This document shows, piece by piece, positions 15,143 to 25,023 of a stretch of 64,000 nucleotides of DNA. Position numbers and translations under genes: made by a program. Location: positions 23,776 through 87,775 of the forward strand of contig JAFRST010000054.1 of NCBI GenBank assembly GCA_017427465.1. Reading direction: 5' to 3'. Source of the DNA: Clostridiales bacterium (GTDB lineage Bacteria > Bacillota > Clostridia > Saccharofermentanales > Saccharofermentanaceae). Numbering within the stretch: position 1 is the first letter of the stretch; each line of letters begins with the position of its first letter. The notes under the pieces were generated by a model, which worked only from the letters and a program-made list of their open reading frames with translations, made no database searches and had not been told where the DNA came from.

Positions 15143-17113
15143 GAGTTCGAATGCACCTGTGTAGAGCTGATAATACGTACCCTTCTCGGCGATGAGCTGT
15201 TCGTGTGAACCGCGCTCGATGATCTTGCCGTGATCCAAAACCATGATGACATCGGAGTTCATGACGGTAGACAATCTGTGAGCGATAACGAATACCGTTC
15301 TGCCCTCCATAAGCTTGTCCATGCCGCGCTGAACGATAGCTTCAGTACGCGTGTCAATCGAAGAAGTAGCTTCGTCAAGGATCATGACAGGCGGATTAGC
15401 TACCGCTGCTCTTGCGATCGCAATGAGCTGTCTCTGGCCCTGGGAAAGGTTGGAACCGTTGTTGTTGAGCATCGTGTCATAGCCGTCAGGAAGACGCTCG
15501 ATAAAGTCGGCAGCACCTGCAAGCTTTGCAGCCTCTTTGCACTCCTCATCGGATGCATCGAGCTTGCCGTAGCGGATATTCTCCATAACGGTGCCAGTGA
15601 AAAGATTCGTATCCTGCAATACCAAGCCGAGAGACCTTCTCAAGTCCTTCTTCTTTATCTTATTGACGTTGATGCCGTCGTAACGGATCTTACCGTCTGC
15701 AATATCGTAGAAGCGGTTGATGAGGTTTGTGATAGTGGTCTTGCCTGCACCGGTCGCGCCTACGAAAGCTACCTTCTGGCCGGGCTTTGCAAAGACTGAT
15801 ACATCGAAAAGGACCTGCTTTTCGGGAACATAGGCAAAGTCTACTTCATTGAGCATTACGTCGCCCTTAAGTTCTGTATAAGTGATCGTGCCCTCTGCCT
15901 TATGAGGATGCTTCCAAGCCCAGTGACCTGTCTGGTGGTCGGCCTCGGTTATTGTGCCGTCGGGTGCGATATTTGCATTTACGAGCGTGACGTAACCGTC
16001 ATCGGTCTCAGGTTCCTCGTCAAGCAGGGCAAAGATTCTCTGAGCGCCGGCACCTGCCATGACGATAGCATTCATCTGCATCGTGAGCTGGTTGATGTTG
16101 CCCATGAACTGCTTGCTTCCGTTGAGGAACGGAACGATGATGTCGATTCCCATGGGAAGTCCGGAGAACGAGACATTCGTTACTCCCAATATGGTCATAA
16201 GACCGCCGCCTACGGCAAGAAGGACATAAACGATATTGCCTATATTGCCGATGATCGGAGCCAGGATATTCGCATAGGTGTTCGCCTTGCTGCTGTCTTC
16301 GGCAAGTCCGTCATTAAGCTTGTTGAATTCCTCTGTTACTTTTTCTTCGTGGTTAAATACCTTAACGACTTTCTGGCCGTTCATGATCTCCTGGATAAAG
16401 CCTTCAGTGGAAGCTACAGCCTTCTGCTGCCTGATAAAGTATTTCGCAGAACCTGCGCCGACCTTGCCTGTGGCAAACATCATGGCAATGATGCCGGCGA
16501 TCATGATAAGGGTAAGCCAGATGCTGTAATTGAGCATGGTAACGAACACGGTGATAACGACAACGCCTGCCCTGATGATATTGGGGATTGCCATCGATAC
16601 GAGCTGTCTTAATGTGTCGATATCGTTTGTGTAGTGGCTCATGATATCGCCGTGCTTATGGGTATCGAAATACCTTAAAGGCAGTGTCTGCATTTTGTTG
16701 AACAGATCTGTCCTTAACCTGTGCAGGAACTTCTGCGTCATGTAAGCCATGAGCTGTGAATTCAAAATGCTTACGATAGCAGCGCCTGCATATATGCAGA
16801 TAAGCGGTATCAGATACGAGATGATCTTGATCTTCGCATATTCCCAATCGCCTGATTCCAGGGATTCTTCAAGGACTACCGTAACCTTCTGGAGGAAGAC
16901 CATAGGAAGAGCTGCAGCAACAGCGTTATAGACGTTAAACAGGACTACGACCCAGGAAAGGACCGGGAAGATCTTGATGTACATCTTTATGACGCGCTTA
17001 AGGCTTCCCATGGATCCGATGACCTGTGACATCGAAGCGGGACCTCTGCGTCTTCCACCCGGTGCGGGAGCTGCTTCTACCTTCTTTTCGGGAGCATCGT
17101 TTTTCTTACTCAT
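15137..17113 (-). CDS. ABC exporter half-transporter, catalytically complete subunit
   Basis: A 658-residue TMD-NBD protein. ATG 17113 is chosen because GGGAGG lies 8 bases upstream; it overlaps the end of the upstream exporter gene by 8 bases. Six hydrophobic segments fill the first ~330 residues. The NBD has Walker A GATGAGKTT (Lys458), Q-loop LQDTNLF, signature LSQGQRQ, Walker B MILDEATSSID with the catalytic Glu, and H-loop IAHRLST. About 40 residues between the TMD and NBD are an unusual His/Asp-containing insertion (EADHQTGHWAWKHPHK). Together with the partner at 17106-18848 it should form a heterodimeric BmrCD/TM287-288-type multidrug or lipid/peptide exporter. The substrate is unknown. 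Confidence 0.92.
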   Translation of the reverse strand: MSKKNDAPEKKVEAAPAPGGRRRGPASMSQVIGSMGSLKRVIKMYIKIFPVLSWVVVLFNVYNAVAAALPMVFLQKVTVVLEESLESGDWEYAKIKIISYLIPLICIYAGAAIVSILNSQLMAYMTQKFLHRLRTDLFNKMQTLPLRYFDTHKHGDIMSHYTNDIDTLRQLVSMAIPNIIRAGVVVITVFVTMLNYSIWLTLIMIAGIIAMMFATGKVGAGSAKYFIRQQKAVASTEGFIQEIMNGQKVVKVFNHEEKVTEEFNKLNDGLAEDSSKANTYANILAPIIGNIGNIVYVLLAVGGGLMTILGVTNVSFSGLPMGIDIIVPFLNGSKQFMGNINQLTMQMNAIVMAGAGAQRIFALLDEEPETDDGYVTLVNANIAPDGTITEADHQTGHWAWKHPHKAEGTITYTELKGDVMLNEVDFAYVPEKQVLFDVSVFAKPGQKVAFVGATGAGKTTITNLINRFYDIADGKIRYDGINVNKIKKKDLRRSLGLVLQDTNLFTGTVMENIRYGKLDASDEECKEAAKLAGAADFIERLPDGYDTMLNNNGSNLSQGQRQLIAIARAAVANPPVMILDEATSSIDTRTEAIVQRGMDKLMEGRTVFVIAHRLSTVMNSDVIMVLDHGKIIERGSHEQLIAEKGTYYQLYTGAFELE

Positions 17114-18848
17114 CGTCAGATCCTCCCTTCGTCTGTTCTTCATATATCTCACGGTAGATCGGATTAGACTTGAGGAGCTCTTCGTGAGTTCCCTTGCCTG
17201 CGATCATGCCGCCGTCCATGATTATGATCATGTCGCATTCCTGAACGGAAGCGACTCGCTGGGCGATTATGATCTTTGTTGTCTCAGGTATATAAGACAT
17301 GAAGCCCTTTCTTATCAGGGCATCAGTCCTTGTATCGACAGCAGATGTTGAGTCGTCGAGGATAAGTATCTTAGGACGCTTCAAAAGTGCTCTGGCAATA
17401 CAGAGTCTCTGCTTCTGTCCGCCCGATACATTGGTGCCGCCCTGTTCGATATGCGTCTCAAAACCTTCAGGGAATGAAGACACGAATTCATATGCCTGTG
17501 CGATCTTGCATGCCTCAACGAGTTCTTCGTCTGTGGCATTCTCGTTGCCCCATCTTAAGTTCTCAGCGATGGTCCCGGAGAACAGTTCATTCTTCTGGAG
17601 CACAACGGCTACGGCATCTCTCAGAGTCTTGATGTCATAGTCCTTGACCGGCACTCCGCCTACCCTTATCTCGCCTTCGGTAACATCGTAAAGCCTCGGA
17701 ATAAGCTGGATCAGGGTGGTCTTTGAAGAACCTGTTCCGCCCAGAATACCTACGGACATTCCGCTGTCTATATGAAGATCAATATCAAAAAGTGCATCAC
17801 GTGCAGCCTTCTCCGAATATCTGAAGGCCACGTCAGTAAAGTCAATGGATCCGTCCTCCACTTCCATGACAGGCTCAGCGGGATTGCTGATCGAAGGTTC
17901 TTCATCAAGGACCTCAACGATACGCTTTGCGGCTTCAACCGACATCGTGAGCATAACGTAGATCATGGAGACCATCATGAGCGACATGAGGACCATGAAG
18001 CCGTATGTCATGAGAGCCGAGATCTGTCCGATGTTGACCTCAACACCATGACTCGTAATAGCCATCTTGGATCCGATGTAAAGGAGGAAAACGACGTTAA
18101 AGTGCAGGCAGAGCTCCATGAGAGGAGAGTTAAGTCCTACGATCTTTTCTGCTTTAGTAAAGTCCTTCCTGATGTCATCGGATGCCTTGCCGAATTTATC
18201 CTTCTCGTGATCTTCCCTGGCAAAGCCTTTGACCACGCGCATTCCGCGGACGTTTTCTTCGATCGACTCATTGAGCTTATCGTACTTTTTGAATACGGCA
18301 CGGAAAGCCGGCATTGCAAGACGTCCGATGATGATAAGTCCTACTGCAAGGATCGGGACGATAACAACGAACGTCGTAGCCAGAGATCCTCCGAGAACAT
18401 AAGCCATAATGATCGCGAAAGCGAACATCATAGGTGCCCTTATGGCGATCCTTATCATCATCATGTAAGCATTCTGAACAGTCGTGACATCAGTCGTCAT
18501 TCTGGTGACGAGAGATGACGTGGAGAATTTATCGATATTTCCGAAAGAGAATTTCTGAACCTTTGAGAACATGTCGGCTCTCAAGTTCCCGGCAAAACCT
18601 GCTGATGCCCTTGCCGAGAATTTGCCGGCAAATGCTCCGCATACAAGAGATAAGATGGCGGCAACTGCTATTATGCCTCCGAGCTTAAGGACGGTATCAA
18701 GCGTGGCGCCCGCCTGGATCTTATTTACCATATCCGCCGTGAAAAACGGGATTATTACTTCGAGAACCGCTTCTCCGATTATAAAGATAAGCGACAGTAT
18801 CGAATCTTTCTTGAACTGCCGGATAGATTTCATCAGTTTTCGTATCAA
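17106..18848 (-). CDS. ABC exporter half-transporter, degenerate-site subunit
   Basis: A 580-residue TMD-NBD protein starting at TTG 18848, which has AGGAGG 8-9 bases upstream; an ATG at 18833 is possible but less well placed. Walker A reads GGTGSSKTT and the signature is VSGGQKQR. Walker B ends in LDDSTSAVD, with Asp where the catalytic Glu normally sits, and the H-loop position reads IAQRVAS, so Gln replaces His. This pattern is that of the non-hydrolysing site in heterodimeric exporters such as TM287 or BmrC. Its stop overlaps the start of the complete subunit downstream, so the two are made in a fixed ratio. It has six membrane segments in the first ~310 residues. Confidence 0.92.
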   Translation of the reverse strand: MIRKLMKSIRQFKKDSILSLIFIIGEAVLEVIIPFFTADMVNKIQAGATLDTVLKLGGIIAVAAILSLVCGAFAGKFSARASAGFAGNLRADMFSKVQKFSFGNIDKFSTSSLVTRMTTDVTTVQNAYMMMIRIAIRAPMMFAFAIIMAYVLGGSLATTFVVIVPILAVGLIIIGRLAMPAFRAVFKKYDKLNESIEENVRGMRVVKGFAREDHEKDKFGKASDDIRKDFTKAEKIVGLNSPLMELCLHFNVVFLLYIGSKMAITSHGVEVNIGQISALMTYGFMVLMSLMMVSMIYVMLTMSVEAAKRIVEVLDEEPSISNPAEPVMEVEDGSIDFTDVAFRYSEKAARDALFDIDLHIDSGMSVGILGGTGSSKTTLIQLIPRLYDVTEGEIRVGGVPVKDYDIKTLRDAVAVVLQKNELFSGTIAENLRWGNENATDEELVEACKIAQAYEFVSSFPEGFETHIEQGGTNVSGGQKQRLCIARALLKRPKILILDDSTSAVDTRTDALIRKGFMSYIPETTKIIIAQRVASVQECDMIIIMDGGMIAGKGTHEELLKSNPIYREIYEEQTKGGSDDE

Positions 18849-19002
18849 AGGATCTTCCTCCTGATCATAGCTGGGACAATATATTATAAAACACGATTAA
18901 AAATATTTGTATTTATTATTTTATATTTTTGACGAACATCAGTTGCGATGTTATTATTGTCTTTGGCTTTATTTTGATAAATAAAGCAAGGGAGGAATAT
19001 AA

Positions 19003-20640
19003 ATGCCGGTAACAGATTTATTGAGACGCAACGCACGTGAACACGGCGATGAAGTAGCTCTTGTAGAACTTAATCCCGCAATGGAAGACACCAGAAAGAT
19101 CTCCTTCAAGGAATTCGACCTTGTCCAGCAGACAAAGTCAATGCCTTACCGCCACGAGATCACATGGCAGATCTTCGATGAGAAGTCCAACAGAGTAGCA
19201 AATATGCTCCTGGGACGCGGGATCAAGAAAGGCGATAAAGTCGCTATCCTTATGTTTAACTGCCTCGAATGGCTTCCTATCTATTTCGGTATCTTAAAGA
19301 CAGGTGCGATCGCAGTTCCCTTTAATTTCAGATACACTGCTAATGAGATATCTTACTGTGCGGATCTGGCCGAGATCTCAGTTATGTTCTTTGGTCCCGA
19401 GTTCGTTGACAGACTTAATATCAATGCGGAAGAGCTTGCAAAAGACAGACTCCTTCTCTATGTAGGTGATGGTCAGGCTCCCGAATTCGCAGAGAATTAC
19501 TGGCAGCAGGTAGCTGACTATTCCAGCAAAGATCCCATGATCGAGCTCAAGGAAGAGGACTACGCTGCTATCTATTTCTCATCAGGTACGACAGGATTCC
19601 CCAAGGCGATCCTTCATCCTCACAGAAGCCTTACACAGGCTGCAGAGATGGAAGCCGTACATCACGAGACAACAAAGAATGACTGCTTCCTCTGCATCCC
19701 GCCTCTCTATCACACAGGCGCTAAGTTCCACTGGATGGGTTCTTTGTGGACATGCAGCAAGGCAGTTCTCCTCAAGGGCACAAAGCCTGAGGTCATCCTT
19801 AAGGCAGCATCCGACGAACAATGCACCATCGTATGGCTCCTTGTACCGTGGGCACAGGACATCCTCGATGCATTGGACCGCGGTGAACTCAAGCTCGAAG
19901 ATTATAAGCTCGACCAGTGGCGTCTTATGCACATCGGCGCCCAGCCCGTACCTCCTTCGCTGATCCGTCACTGGAAGGATTATTTCCCCAAACACCAGTA
20001 CGATACAAACTACGGTCTGTCCGAATCGACCGGCCCCGGATGCGTTCATCTTGGGCTTGAGAATACTCATAAGGTCGGCGCTATCGGCGTTCCCGGTTAC
20101 CGTTGGGAGTGCAAGATCGTTGACGAGGAAGGCAACATCGTACCTCAGGGCGAGGTCGGCGAACTCTGCGTCAAGGGTCCCGGCGTAATGCTCGAATACT
20201 ACAGAAACCCTGAAGCAACCAAGGAGACCTTAAGAGACGGATGGCTCTTCACAGGCGACATGGCACGTCAGGATGAAGACGGCTTCTACTTCCTCGTAGA
20301 CCGTAAGAAGGACGTTATCGTATCCGGCGGTGAGAACATCTACCCTGTCGAGATCGAGAACTTCCTCCAGGAATATCCGAAGGTAAAAGACGTTGCAGTT
20401 ATTGGCCTTCCCGATAAGAGATTAGGCGAGATCACAGGCGCTATCGTAGAGATCGAACCCGGCAGCAACTGCACCGTTGAAGAATTAGAGAAGTTCTGCA
20501 ATCAGCTCCCCCGTTACAAGAGACCGAAGCAGATCATCTTAGCTGACGTTCCGAGAAACGCCACCGGTAAGATCGAAAAGCCCGTTCTCCGTAAGAGATA
20601 TGGCGCTGAAAGACTTGTCGAACAGGAAAATCAGTCTTAA
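19003..20640 (+). CDS. AMP-forming acyl-CoA synthetase
   Basis: A 545-residue ANL-superfamily ligase; GGGAGG precedes the ATG by 8 bases. It has the P-loop YFSSGTTGFPKA, the core segment NYGLSESTG, the hinge motif WLFTGDMARQDEDGF, RKKDVIVSGGENIYP and the C-terminal catalytic lysine in NATGKIEKP. It converts a carboxylic acid, ATP and CoA to acyl-CoA, AMP and PPi. The substrate cannot be read with confidence; its architecture is that of medium/long-chain or aryl-acid ligases. A solute:sodium symporter gene follows after a hairpin, suggesting that uptake and activation of the same acid are linked. The divergent neighbour is the ABC exporter operon. Confidence 0.9.
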   Translation: MPVTDLLRRNAREHGDEVALVELNPAMEDTRKISFKEFDLVQQTKSMPYRHEITWQIFDEKSNRVANMLLGRGIKKGDKVAILMFNCLEWLPIYFGILKTGAIAVPFNFRYTANEISYCADLAEISVMFFGPEFVDRLNINAEELAKDRLLLYVGDGQAPEFAENYWQQVADYSSKDPMIELKEEDYAAIYFSSGTTGFPKAILHPHRSLTQAAEMEAVHHETTKNDCFLCIPPLYHTGAKFHWMGSLWTCSKAVLLKGTKPEVILKAASDEQCTIVWLLVPWAQDILDALDRGELKLEDYKLDQWRLMHIGAQPVPPSLIRHWKDYFPKHQYDTNYGLSESTGPGCVHLGLENTHKVGAIGVPGYRWECKIVDEEGNIVPQGEVGELCVKGPGVMLEYYRNPEATKETLRDGWLFTGDMARQDEDGFYFLVDRKKDVIVSGGENIYPVEIENFLQEYPKVKDVAVIGLPDKRLGEITGAIVEIEPGSNCTVEELEKFCNQLPRYKRPKQIILADVPRNATGKIEKPVLRKRYGAERLVEQENQS

Positions 20641-20645
20641 AATGT

Positions 20646-20682
20646 AAGCCTTGTGATTTTTTAGACACAAGGCTTATTATTT
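20646..20682 (+). terminator. Rho-independent terminator of the acyl-CoA synthetase gene
   Basis: The stem aagccttgtg / cacaaggctt is followed by attatttg, 5 bases after the stop. Confidence 0.75.
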
Positions 20683-20743
20683 GAATAAAAACGCTTCTTA
20701 AACGTTTTCGAGGGTGGAAGAAGCGAGAAGTGAGGGAACACAC

Positions 20744-22309
20744 ATGGATCTGGCAATTAAGATCATCTTTTTGGTAGTCTTTTTCGCTGTTATGATCGCG
20801 ATCGGCATCATGACCCGCAAGAAAGCAAACAGCGTTGAAGGCTTCGTACTGGGCGGCAGAAACGCAGGCCCCTGGCTTACGGCTTTCGGTTACGGAACAT
20901 CCTATTTCTCCGCGGTAGTATTCATCGGATACGCAGGACAGTTCGGCTGGAAATACGGTATCGCATCCACCTGGATCGGTATCGGCAACGCAGTCATCGG
21001 TTCACTTCTCGCTTGGATCATTCTCGGAAGAAGAACAAGAGTCATGACAAAGCATTTGAACTCCAAGACAATGCCTGACTTCTTCGGAAAGAGATATGAC
21101 AGCAAGGCCTTAAGGATCACAGCTGCGCTCATCTCCTTCATCTTCCTTATCCCTTATACATCTTCGGTCTATAACGGTCTTTCCAGACTCTTTAACATGG
21201 CCTTCAACATCGACTATAAGATCTGCATCATCGTCATGGCAGCTCTTACCTGCATCTATGTAATCCTCGGCGGCTACATGGCTACTGTCGTAAATGACCT
21301 CGTACAGGGCATCATAATGCTCTTCGGTATTACGGCAGTCATCGCTACCGTAATCAATAACAACGGCGGCTTTATCGATGCGCTCTCAAAGCTTTCACAG
21401 GCTCAGCCCGATGCTACCGTTCCTTCCGGAATGCAGGGCGCATTTGCTTCTTTCTTCGGACCTGATCCTCTGAACCTCCTTGGCGTTATCGTTCTTACCT
21501 CACTCGGAACATGGGGACTTCCCCAGATGGTCGGTAAGTTCTATGCCATCAAGGACGAGAAGTCAGTTAAGGCAGGCACCGTCATCTCCACGCTTTTCGC
21601 TTTCGTTGTAGCAGGCGGATGCTATTTCTTAGGCGGATTTGCAAGGCTTTATGAGGGCAGCATCAGCTATGCCGACGGCAAGCCGATGTACGATTCCATC
21701 ATCCCTACGATGCTCAATAATCTTCCTTCGATCCTTATCGGTGTCGTAATCGTTCTCGTGCTCTCTGCTTCAATGTCCACCCTGTCTTCCCTCGTTCTCA
21801 CATCGAGCTCGACAGTTACGCTGGACCTCATCGAACAGATCAAGCCCAAAAAGAATGAAGACAATAAGAAGAGAGAAAGAACCCAGCTCATCACTATGCG
21901 TCTCTTGCTCGTATTCTTCATCGTTGTTTCCGTTCTTCTTTCACTCAACCCGCCGACGTTCATCGCCCAGCTCATGGGTTATTCATGGGGCGCGCTCGCA
22001 GGAGCTTTCCTCGCACCGTTCCTCTGGGGTCTCTATTGGAAGAAGACAACGAAGCTCTCCGTATGGGTATGCTTCATCTTCGGTGTCGGCTTCACTGTTG
22101 CAAACATGTTCCTGAAGTTTATCGCTTCACCTATTAACGCAGGTGCGGTTACAATGCTCGCAGGCCTCGTTATCGTTCCTGTCGTAAGCCTTATCACACC
22201 TAAGCTTTCCAAGTCAAAGGTCGATGATATCTTTAAGTGTTACGACGAGAAGGTCACAATCGAGAAGAAATATTCACTTCCCGAGGAAGCACCTGCCGGC
22301 GAAGAGTAA
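20744..22309 (+). CDS. Sodium:solute symporter (SSS family)
   Basis: A 521-residue polytopic protein with about 13 hydrophobic helices. ATG 20744 is preceded by GAGGGA; a frame extension to 20714 has no site. The N-terminal GFVLGGRNAGPWLTAFGYG and YFSAVVFIGYAG segments match the SSS family (PutP, SglT, acetate/pantothenate permeases), as does the later SASMSTLSSLVL segment near the sodium site. The C-terminal tail is charged and cytoplasmic. Close spacing behind the acyl-CoA synthetase suggests a monocarboxylate or related acid as substrate, but that is inference from context only. Confidence 0.9.
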   Translation: MDLAIKIIFLVVFFAVMIAIGIMTRKKANSVEGFVLGGRNAGPWLTAFGYGTSYFSAVVFIGYAGQFGWKYGIASTWIGIGNAVIGSLLAWIILGRRTRVMTKHLNSKTMPDFFGKRYDSKALRITAALISFIFLIPYTSSVYNGLSRLFNMAFNIDYKICIIVMAALTCIYVILGGYMATVVNDLVQGIIMLFGITAVIATVINNNGGFIDALSKLSQAQPDATVPSGMQGAFASFFGPDPLNLLGVIVLTSLGTWGLPQMVGKFYAIKDEKSVKAGTVISTLFAFVVAGGCYFLGGFARLYEGSISYADGKPMYDSIIPTMLNNLPSILIGVVIVLVLSASMSTLSSLVLTSSSTVTLDLIEQIKPKKNEDNKKRERTQLITMRLLLVFFIVVSVLLSLNPPTFIAQLMGYSWGALAGAFLAPFLWGLYWKKTTKLSVWVCFIFGVGFTVANMFLKFIASPINAGAVTMLAGLVIVPVVSLITPKLSKSKVDDIFKCYDEKVTIEKKYSLPEEAPAGEE

Positions 22310-22337
22310 TCAGGCGATCGCAATTTATTAGCACACA

Positions 22338-22370
22338 AGAGGCTGTCTCCGCTAAAGAGGCAGCCTCTTT
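22338..22370 (+). terminator. Rho-independent terminator of the symporter gene
   Basis: The stem agaggctgtctc / gaggcagcctct is followed by ttaagttgtt. Confidence 0.85.
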
Positions 22371-22489
22371 AAGTTGTTAAGTGAGTTTTTAAGACATCCG
22401 CTTTACCTTAAATATAAATAATGTAAACTATCTTAGTGTAACAACAGCAACCGGAAAAAGTCACAGCGAACAAGGGCTTAGGATAATCA

Positions 22490-23881
22490 ATGACGACTAT
22501 TCCATTTATTTTTCTCTTTCTGCCGCTGTCCCTGGCGATTTACTATATTGCGGGCCAAAAGGCTAAAGAATATGCTTTGCTGGCTATAAGCCTGGCATTC
22601 TATTCGATGTTCTCGCTCGAATATATTGCGCTGTTCGTTATCGAGATCATCCTTACTGTCACCATAGGCCGGCTTATCAACAGGAATAAGAATTCTTCTT
22701 CGGGGAAGGCATTGCTGATAACAGGCATCGTTCTCAACGTGGTCCTTCTTGCCTTCTACAAATACTTTAACTCTATTATGGGGCTTTTTGCTTCCGGTGA
22801 TGAGATCCCGTCTATTGCCCTGCCGCTCGGCATCTCGTTCTTTACTTTTAAGGCAATATCTTACTTAACCGATGTTTATAAGGGCACAGCCGAATTATCC
22901 GCTAATCCGGTCCACGATGCGCTTTACCTGTCCTTTTTCCCCCAGGTCCAGGCCGGACCTATAACGAGATACAGCGGTCTTTCGCGTTTTGACAGAATAA
23001 ACTCCAAAGTGATAATTGACGGGTTCTTCCGTTTCCTCATCGGCTTTTGCAAGAAGGTACTGATCTCCAATGTCCTTTCCAAAATAACCATAGAAGTCTT
23101 CTCTGCACCTTTGGAAAGCTTCTCGGTGTCATATGCATGGATCGGTTCCATCTGCTTTTCGCTACAGCTGCTTTTCGATTTTGCGGGCTACTCGGATATG
23201 GCCATAGGCATCTCACAGATGTTTGGCTATCACTGCATGGAAAACTTCGACTATCCTTATATGACTGAATCCGTGAGCCGATTCTGGAGAAGATGGCACA
23301 TATCACTAAGCCAGTGGTTCAGGGATTACATCTACATTCCTATGGGCGGCTCGAGAACAAAGAATAAATGGAGAGTTTACTTTAACCTTCTCGTCGTATG
23401 GGTCTTAACGGGCATATGGCACGGCTCCACATGGAATTTTGTGATCTGGGGATTGGGCTATTTTGCTGCGATCTCATTCGAAAGACTGACCGGGCTTCCT
23501 GACAGGTTCAAGCATAAATGGGCAAAGTTCATATACAGGATCCTCTCGCTTTTGTTTATCAATCTCCTGTGGGTATTATTTAATTCAGATAACATCGGGT
23601 CAGGCCTCGGATTCATTAAGCGGATGTTCGTCTGCCCGCATAATGAACTTGCTGATCTGAGGACATTATTTTTTATAAGGAATTACGGTATTTTCATTCT
23701 GGCAGCCGTTATCCTTTGTTTCCCTCTTGTGCCGTTTCTCGAAAAGAAGTTAAAAGACAAAAAAGCTGCGCTCATTGTGTTCAAAGCAGCGTCTGCAGTC
23801 ATAATCATCTTCTCATTTATCTGGTCTCTTTCATTCGTGATGGCGGGCCTTAATAATCCGTTCGCATATGGCAACTTCTGA
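22490..23881 (+). CDS. MBOAT-family membrane O-acyltransferase (AlgI/DltB-like)
   Basis: A 463-residue polytopic membrane protein. It carries the AlgI/PatA-type landmarks SFFPQVQAGPITRY, FWRRWHISLSQWFRDY, YIPMGGSR and the catalytic-histidine region TGIWHGSTWNFVIWG. In this family the enzyme passes an acyl group, usually acetyl, across the membrane to an exopolysaccharide or teichoic acid. The next gene, 9 bases downstream, encodes a DHHW/AlgJ-like SGNH partner, so the two form an AlgI-AlgJ/X-like O-acylation pair. The ribosome site is weak (AGGATAATCA). Confidence 0.93.
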   Translation: MTTIPFIFLFLPLSLAIYYIAGQKAKEYALLAISLAFYSMFSLEYIALFVIEIILTVTIGRLINRNKNSSSGKALLITGIVLNVVLLAFYKYFNSIMGLFASGDEIPSIALPLGISFFTFKAISYLTDVYKGTAELSANPVHDALYLSFFPQVQAGPITRYSGLSRFDRINSKVIIDGFFRFLIGFCKKVLISNVLSKITIEVFSAPLESFSVSYAWIGSICFSLQLLFDFAGYSDMAIGISQMFGYHCMENFDYPYMTESVSRFWRRWHISLSQWFRDYIYIPMGGSRTKNKWRVYFNLLVVWVLTGIWHGSTWNFVIWGLGYFAAISFERLTGLPDRFKHKWAKFIYRILSLLFINLLWVLFNSDNIGSGLGFIKRMFVCPHNELADLRTLFFIRNYGIFILAAVILCFPLVPFLEKKLKDKKAALIVFKAASAVIIIFSFIWSLSFVMAGLNNPFAYGNF

Positions 23882-23890
23882 GGTGATGAA

Positions 23891-25006
23891 ATGAAGATGA
23901 GTAAAACAGCTAACATCCTGGTGCGTCTTTTAGCAATCATTCTCCTGCTGTCTCTCGGAGCGGTCTTTATAACCAGCGGATTATATAGAAGCTCATTTAA
24001 GGGTATCGGCTATAAGCTGGTGGAATTCAACGGGGATATGAGCAAGATCATTCACATGCAAGGTTACAACAGCGAGATCGGACTTTATTTTACTGATGAT
24101 TATTACTATGTAAGTATCACAGAAAAGACATCAACGGATTATGAGGTCTCACAGACCCTGGCATTCCGTGATTTTCTTAAAGAGAACAACATCAATTTAT
24201 TATATGTAAACGAACCTACTAAGTACGTTGATGATCTGCAATTCAGGGAATCTTTGGGAGTTGAATCATACAGCAACCGCAATGCCGACCTGTTCTTAAG
24301 CAGGATCCGTGAAGCCGGAGTCAGCACCATAGACCTTAGGGACAACTTAACCGCAGACGGGATCGATGTTAAGAATCTGTTCTATAATACTGACCATCAC
24401 TGGACGACAGGAGCCGGTCTTTGGGCTTCAAGGATCATGGCAGACGGTCTCAACCGGTACTGCGGATATGATATAGATCTGTCGATCTATGACGAGGACA
24501 GATACGAATATAAGACCTGGTCTTCATGCTGGCTCGGTGAACAGGGCAGAAAGACCGGAGCATATTCGGACCTTGATGACTATACTGAGATCAAACCTGC
24601 TTTTGAAACGGATTACACCTTTATTAATAATGATCAAACGACTTATAACGGTGATTTCTCGAACTTTATTAACGAGGATTTTTACGTTACAAGTGACAAT
24701 GTTTATGTTGATGCCAGCTGGCATTATTCATACCAGCTGATCAACTGCATCAACAATAATGTGGATTCCGGAAAGGTTCTGCTTATCGCTGATTCCTACG
24801 ATCACGTGACCGAATGCTTCCTCTCGCTCGGTGTGCACGAAATCGATGTCATCATCCTAAGAGATGCGGAAGAGGACTTCCATCTGAAAGAACATATCCT
24901 TCAAAACGGATACGACACAGTTGTCATTGCATATGCACAGCACATGATAGGTGCCCGCGAAGACCCCGCATCAAATAATAAGCAGATGTTCTCTTTTGAC
25001 AGATAA
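23891..25006 (+). CDS. DHHW/AlgJ-like SGNH-type extracytoplasmic acyltransferase partner
   Basis: A 371-residue protein with an N-terminal membrane anchor (about residues 8-30) and an extracytoplasmic domain. The diagnostic motif is NTDHHWTTGAGLWAS near residue 165, with a downstream IADSYDHV segment that fits the SGNH serine/aspartate block. In alginate and related systems AlgJ/AlgX-type proteins complete acetyl transfer to the polymer after the MBOAT protein. GAGGTGATGAA precedes the ATG, and the gap after the MBOAT gene is 9 bases, indicating one operon. The polymer being modified is not identified; candidates are products of the glycopolymer genes elsewhere in this window. Confidence 0.88.
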   Translation: MKMSKTANILVRLLAIILLLSLGAVFITSGLYRSSFKGIGYKLVEFNGDMSKIIHMQGYNSEIGLYFTDDYYYVSITEKTSTDYEVSQTLAFRDFLKENNINLLYVNEPTKYVDDLQFRESLGVESYSNRNADLFLSRIREAGVSTIDLRDNLTADGIDVKNLFYNTDHHWTTGAGLWASRIMADGLNRYCGYDIDLSIYDEDRYEYKTWSSCWLGEQGRKTGAYSDLDDYTEIKPAFETDYTFINNDQTTYNGDFSNFINEDFYVTSDNVYVDASWHYSYQLINCINNNVDSGKVLLIADSYDHVTECFLSLGVHEIDVIILRDAEEDFHLKEHILQNGYDTVVIAYAQHMIGAREDPASNNKQMFSFDR

Positions 25007-25023
25007 GCGTATTTTCTTTACCC

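Noticed and set aside
15902..18518. Long open frames (about 240 codons each) antisense to both ABC exporter genes
   Set aside because: They mirror the codon pattern of the real genes, and no ribosome site or domain was recognised.
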